Made by a program: the position numbers and the translations under genes. From Paraperibacillus esterisolvens (lineage in GTDB: Bacteria > Bacillota > Bacilli > Bacillales > DSM-1321), in the NCBI RefSeq assembly GCF_046237625.1, contig NZ_CP143545.1, positions 1,984,001-2,048,000 of the forward strand: a stretch of 64,000 nt of DNA. Reading direction: 5' to 3'. Under the pieces are notes generated by a model. That model was not told the origin of the DNA, ran no database searches, and saw only the letters and a program-made list of their open reading frames with translations. Shown piece after piece: positions 61,143 through 64,000 of the stretch (position 1 is the stretch's first letter; each line of letters opens with the position of its first letter).

Positions 61143-61298
61143 ATCCCTGGAGGTTGCCGGAAATGAGGAAGCACTTCGCTATCAGGTGACACATAATGCC
61201 TTTATGTCCACGCGATGGCGGTTAAATCCCTGCATGAGCGGGTCCCAGGCGGGCAGATGCCAGGAATGGTCACGCATATGCCAAGGAAGAGGGAGTGA
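61143..61298 (+). pseudogene. Fragment of a GH1 (phospho-)beta-glucosidase gene
   Basis: The plus strand reads EVAGNEEALRYQVTHNAFMS and then, after a frameshift, AVKSLHERVPGGQMPGMVTH to a TGA at 61296. This pattern (xxxNxExxYQxxHNxxxAxAxAVKxxHExxP) is the central part of GH1 glucosidases. Start and active-site parts are missing. It sits just upstream of an intact GH1 gene, indicating that a paralogue was lost. The match is by pattern memory. Confidence 0.4.
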
Positions 61299-61316
61299 GT
61301 AGAAGTGTTCGGCTAT

Positions 61317-61339
61317 GGAGATTAGACCATCTAATCTCC
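61317..61339. repeat. 10-bp perfect inverted repeat upstream of the GH1 gene
   Basis: GGAGATTAGA and TCTAATCTCC around CCA, about 100 bp before the GH1 start and without a T-run. It could be an operator, a transcript-stabilising hairpin or a trace of the lost gene. Confidence 0.4.
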
Positions 61340-61442
61340 GTTCATCGTGTAGCAGGCAGAACATTATACAAAATTTTCTGAAAGTATATAATTAATCAAG
61401 AGGCTGACATTTTTTTCATTCTATGGAAAAGGAGATTTAACC

Positions 61443-62882
61443 ATGATCCATTCTAAATTAAAGCCATTCCCACCACATTTTTTGTGGGGAGCAGCTTCTG
61501 CAGCTTATCAGGTTGAGGGAGCCTGGGATAAAGATGGCAAGGGGGTCTCGAACTGGGATGAATTTGTAAGGATCCCCGGCAAGACTTTCAAAGGCACAAC
61601 AGGCGATATAGCCGTGGACCACTATCACCGATATAAGGAAGACGTACGGCTCATGGCTGATATGGGAATGAAGGCATATCGTTTTTCCGTTGCCTGGACC
61701 CGCATATTTCCTAACGGAAAAGGCGAATTAAACGAAAAAGGTATTGAATTTTACAGCAATCTGATCGATGAACTGAAAGCGAATGACATTGAGCCGATCC
61801 TGACGCTGTATCATTGGGATCTGCCTCAGGCCCTGCAGGATGAATACGGCGGCTGGGAATCGAGGGAAATTGTTGAGGATTTCACCAGCTACAGTGTGGA
61901 ATTATTCAAACAATTCGGTGATCGTGTCAAGTATTGGGTCAGCTTGAATGAACAGAATATATTCACCATGCTTGGGTACCGGATGGCTGCCCACCCGCCA
62001 GGGGTTAAGGATGAAAAGCTGTTTTACCAGGTGAATCATCATGCAAATCTGGCAAATGCAAGCGTCATCAAAGCATTCAGGAAGCATGTGCCGCAAGGGA
62101 AAATAGGCCCGAGCTTTGCCTACTCACCCGCCTATGCGCTCACTTCCGACCCGCAGGATATCCTGGCCGCGGAAAATGCTGAAGAACTAAACAGCCACTG
62201 GTGGATGGATATTTATGCATGGGGCAGATATCCGCAGGCTGCCTGGTCCTATCTTGAAATGAATGGCCTCGCTCCCGAAATCCAGGAGGGCGACTTTGAA
62301 CTTTTGAAAGAGGGGAAGCCGGATTTCATGGGGCTGAATTATTACCAATCAACCACCTTTGAAAAAAATCCCCTCCAAGGCGGAGTCGGTGCCGGTGAAA
62401 TGAATACCACCGGTAAAAAAGGAACCTCGAGTGACAGCGGGATTCCCGGTGTGTTTAAAACGGTATCCAATCCGAATCTAGAAAAGACCAACTGGGATTG
62501 GAATATTGATCCCGATGGCCTGAGGATTGCGCTGCGGAGAATTACAGACCGCTATGCCCTTCCGATCCTAATCAGCGAAAATGGCCTCGGGGAATATGAC
62601 AAGGTCGAAGAAAACGGCGAAATTCATGACGATTACAGAATTGAGTATATCAGGTCCCATATCAAGGCCATGCATGCAGCTGTTTCTGACGGGGTGGAGC
62701 TCATGGGTTATTGTGTCTGGTCCTTTACAGATCTCCTCAGCTGGCTCAATGGATTCCAAAAACGCTATGGATTTGTATATGTGAATCAGCATGAAGAAGG
62801 AGACCATGACCTCCGCCGGATCAAGAAAAAAAGCTTCCATTGGTATAAGCAGGTCATCGAATCGAATGGGGAGACCCTATAA
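61443..62882 (+). CDS. GH1 6-phospho-beta-glucosidase (GmuD/BglA-like)
   Basis: The 479-aa TIM-barrel glycosidase has the N-terminal FLWGAASAAYQVEGAW, acid/base Glu in YWVSLNEQN and the nucleophile Glu in LISENGLGEYD. The C-terminal RIKKKSFHWYKQVI region carries the Ser/Lys/Tyr set that binds the substrate 6-phosphate, so it should act on phosphorylated disaccharides imported by a PTS. It resembles B. subtilis GmuD; together with gmuE and manA upstream, it looks like the rest of a glucomannan/cello-oligosaccharide locus. AAAAGGAG precedes the ATG. No PTS genes are in the window. Confidence 0.92.
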   Translation: MIHSKLKPFPPHFLWGAASAAYQVEGAWDKDGKGVSNWDEFVRIPGKTFKGTTGDIAVDHYHRYKEDVRLMADMGMKAYRFSVAWTRIFPNGKGELNEKGIEFYSNLIDELKANDIEPILTLYHWDLPQALQDEYGGWESREIVEDFTSYSVELFKQFGDRVKYWVSLNEQNIFTMLGYRMAAHPPGVKDEKLFYQVNHHANLANASVIKAFRKHVPQGKIGPSFAYSPAYALTSDPQDILAAENAEELNSHWWMDIYAWGRYPQAAWSYLEMNGLAPEIQEGDFELLKEGKPDFMGLNYYQSTTFEKNPLQGGVGAGEMNTTGKKGTSSDSGIPGVFKTVSNPNLEKTNWDWNIDPDGLRIALRRITDRYALPILISENGLGEYDKVEENGEIHDDYRIEYIRSHIKAMHAAVSDGVELMGYCVWSFTDLLSWLNGFQKRYGFVYVNQHEEGDHDLRRIKKKSFHWYKQVIESNGETL

Positions 62883-62913
62883 GCTTGAAGATTTTACAGG
62901 TTAGGACTGATGC

Positions 62914-64000
62914 ATGATGAAAACCCGCCCGCTTGCCATACTCTTAGAACGAGTCATGTTTGTATGGAAAATTCCTTCCTTTCCAGTCCTTTTTTTACTT
63001 AACACGATATTTGGTCTAACGATGTCTTTTTTTGCACCCTTCTCATCCATTTTCGGTATCGATGAGGCAGGCATGAGCAATGGTGCATTCGGTATCTTCA
63101 TGACCATCACGGCTATTGGAGGCGTGGTCATCAGCAGCTTCATTGCCAAAAAGTCCGACACAAACCTCAGCAGGAAAAGGATCTTAATTCTATCAGCCGC
63201 AGCCGGGATCATCGGATATATTTTATACGCCTATTTAAGGAATTATTGGGCATTGACCCTGGCCGGCTTTTTTGTGCTTGGAACTTCAAGTGCAGCCCTG
63301 CCGCAGCTATGGGCCTATGCGCGCGACGTGCTGCGAAAGAACGGAATCAGACAGGAAGATACACCGCTTGTCATGAACATATTCCGTATGTTCTTTGCAC
63401 TCGCCTGGACAGTCGGCCCTGCTTTTGGAGCCTGGCTTCTGCATATTACAGGATTTCAGGGGCTGTTTCTGTCTGTTGCAGGCGGCTACATTCTGGCACT
63501 GGCGGCCATCATATTCCTGCTGAAGGATATCGACAGCTCTGGCAAGGTGGAACAGGGACCGATCGAAGTGAAAAAATTTCTTGTAAAGCCGCATATTTTC
63601 GGCAATCTGGCAGCCGCTTTCCTGCTGTCGACAGCCTTTTCCATTCATATGCTGAATGTGCCCCAGTTTGTAACAAAGGTGCTGGACGGCACGGAAATAC
63701 AGGTTGGAATCATATTCAGCGTAGCTCCGGTATTTGAAGTGCCCATGATGATCATTGTCGGGATGCTTGCCACCAAGATGGATGTGGCCATTTTAATCAG
63801 AATCGGCTTTACCCTGGCATTTGTCTACTTTTTCTTATTTGTGTTTGTAACTGAACCCTGGCATATTTACCCGCTGCAAGTCATCAGTGCAGCGCAGGTT
63901 TCAATAACCGCCGGCATTGCCATTTCCTATTTTCAGGATTTCATGCCGGATGCGCCCGGAACAGCCACCACTCTGTACATGAATACGACCCAGATTGGCT
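62914..64000 (+). CDS. MFS transporter, sugar-efflux-transporter type (3' end outside window)
   Basis: The frame is open from the ATG at 62914 to the right edge (362 codons, no stop). It encodes about ten hydrophobic helices with a central loop (KDIDSSGKVEQGPIEVKK), typical of 12-helix MFS proteins; the IFRMFFALAWTVGPAFGAWL segment resembles the SET family (SetA/SetB-like). It would export or exchange a sugar. The start could also be 62917. It follows the GH1 gene by 31 bp and may be co-transcribed, linking it to glucoside metabolism. Confidence 0.85.
   Translation, partial: MMKTRPLAILLERVMFVWKIPSFPVLFLLNTIFGLTMSFFAPFSSIFGIDEAGMSNGAFGIFMTITAIGGVVISSFIAKKSDTNLSRKRILILSAAAGIIGYILYAYLRNYWALTLAGFFVLGTSSAALPQLWAYARDVLRKNGIRQEDTPLVMNIFRMFFALAWTVGPAFGAWLLHITGFQGLFLSVAGGYILALAAIIFLLKDIDSSGKVEQGPIEVKKFLVKPHIFGNLAAAFLLSTAFSIHMLNVPQFVTKVLDGTEIQVGIIFSVAPVFEVPMMIIVGMLATKMDVAILIRIGFTLAFVYFFLFVFVTEPWHIYPLQVISAAQVSITAGIAISYFQDFMPDAPGTATTLYMNTTQIG

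Noticed and set aside
63246..63737. 163-codon plus-strand ORF near the right edge
   Set aside because: It is out of frame with the MFS transporter, whose frame is continuously open from 62914 and gives regular membrane helices.

Overview
The window looks like chromosomal DNA from a Bacillaceae bacterium (Bacillus sensu lato, in the style of Cytobacillus, Mesobacillus or Neobacillus; the genus is an inference). The grounds are strong AGGAGG-type ribosome sites, frequent TTG/GTG starts, classic Rho-independent terminators, and Bacillus-type gene sets: cysL/cysJI, swrC with a TetR gene, opuA, sbcDC, mbcS-like, thiT under a TPP riboswitch, and an RsbR paralogue.

Layout. 0-3.3 kb: end of mqo, a tRNA-Leu(CAG), and a three-gene operon built around an ECF41-type sigma factor, with a matching ECF41-type promoter in front. 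3.3-11.0 kb: an AT-rich accessory block with small membrane proteins, an Ltp-domain (phage superinfection-exclusion type) protein, a large secreted Ig-like repeat protein, an orphan protein, a broken phage ORF and an integrase remnant. It ends exactly at the 3' side of a selenocysteine tRNA, so it looks like a decayed element inserted at selC. 11.6-14.6 kb: glycine-betaine importer with permease and binding protein fused. 15-25.7 kb: DUF2621 protein, acyl-CoA synthetase, acetyltransferases, a beta-lactamase-fold hydrolase, then CysL divergent from cysJ-cysI and a nitroreductase. 25.8-29.5 kb: P-loop kinase ending inside a 51-bp hairpin minisatellite, PAS histidine kinase, VOC protein, small ORFs. 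29.6-37.5 kb: sbcDC, type II pantothenate kinase, a membrane protein and selB. 37.6-43.2 kb: acetyltransferase, tag, aldo/keto reductase, small proteins, a metallophosphoesterase, and a DUF3784 gene split by a frameshift. 43.4-47.1 kb: SwrC-type RND pump and its TetR regulator, with three related operator-like sites. 47.3-55.5 kb: 2-oxoacid decarboxylase, Xaa-Pro peptidase, a second sliding clamp (DnaN paralogue), acylphosphatase, NUDIX, HIT, RsbR-like protein, TPP riboswitch and thiT. 55.6-64 kb: a Tyr/Gly-rich protein, a decayed glucomannan (gmu-like) locus (gmuR remnant, fructokinase, ManA, 6-phospho-beta-glucosidase) broken up by an AT-rich phytase-esterase-like gene and a Tn7-type tnsA pseudogene, then a truncated MFS transporter.

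Connections. tRNA-Sec at 10.9 kb and SelB at 35.6 kb together show that the organism decodes UGA as selenocysteine. selA, selD and a convincing selenoprotein are not in the window. CysL probably activates cysJI. The gmu-like genes form a sugar-phosphate route (6-phospho-glucoside hydrolysis, fructokinase, mannose-6-phosphate isomerase) whose repressor has been lost. No wholly unknown multi-gene system is evident. The items most worth follow-up are the ECF41 operon, the selC-associated island, the 51-bp hairpin array, the second sliding clamp and the unusual short peptides.
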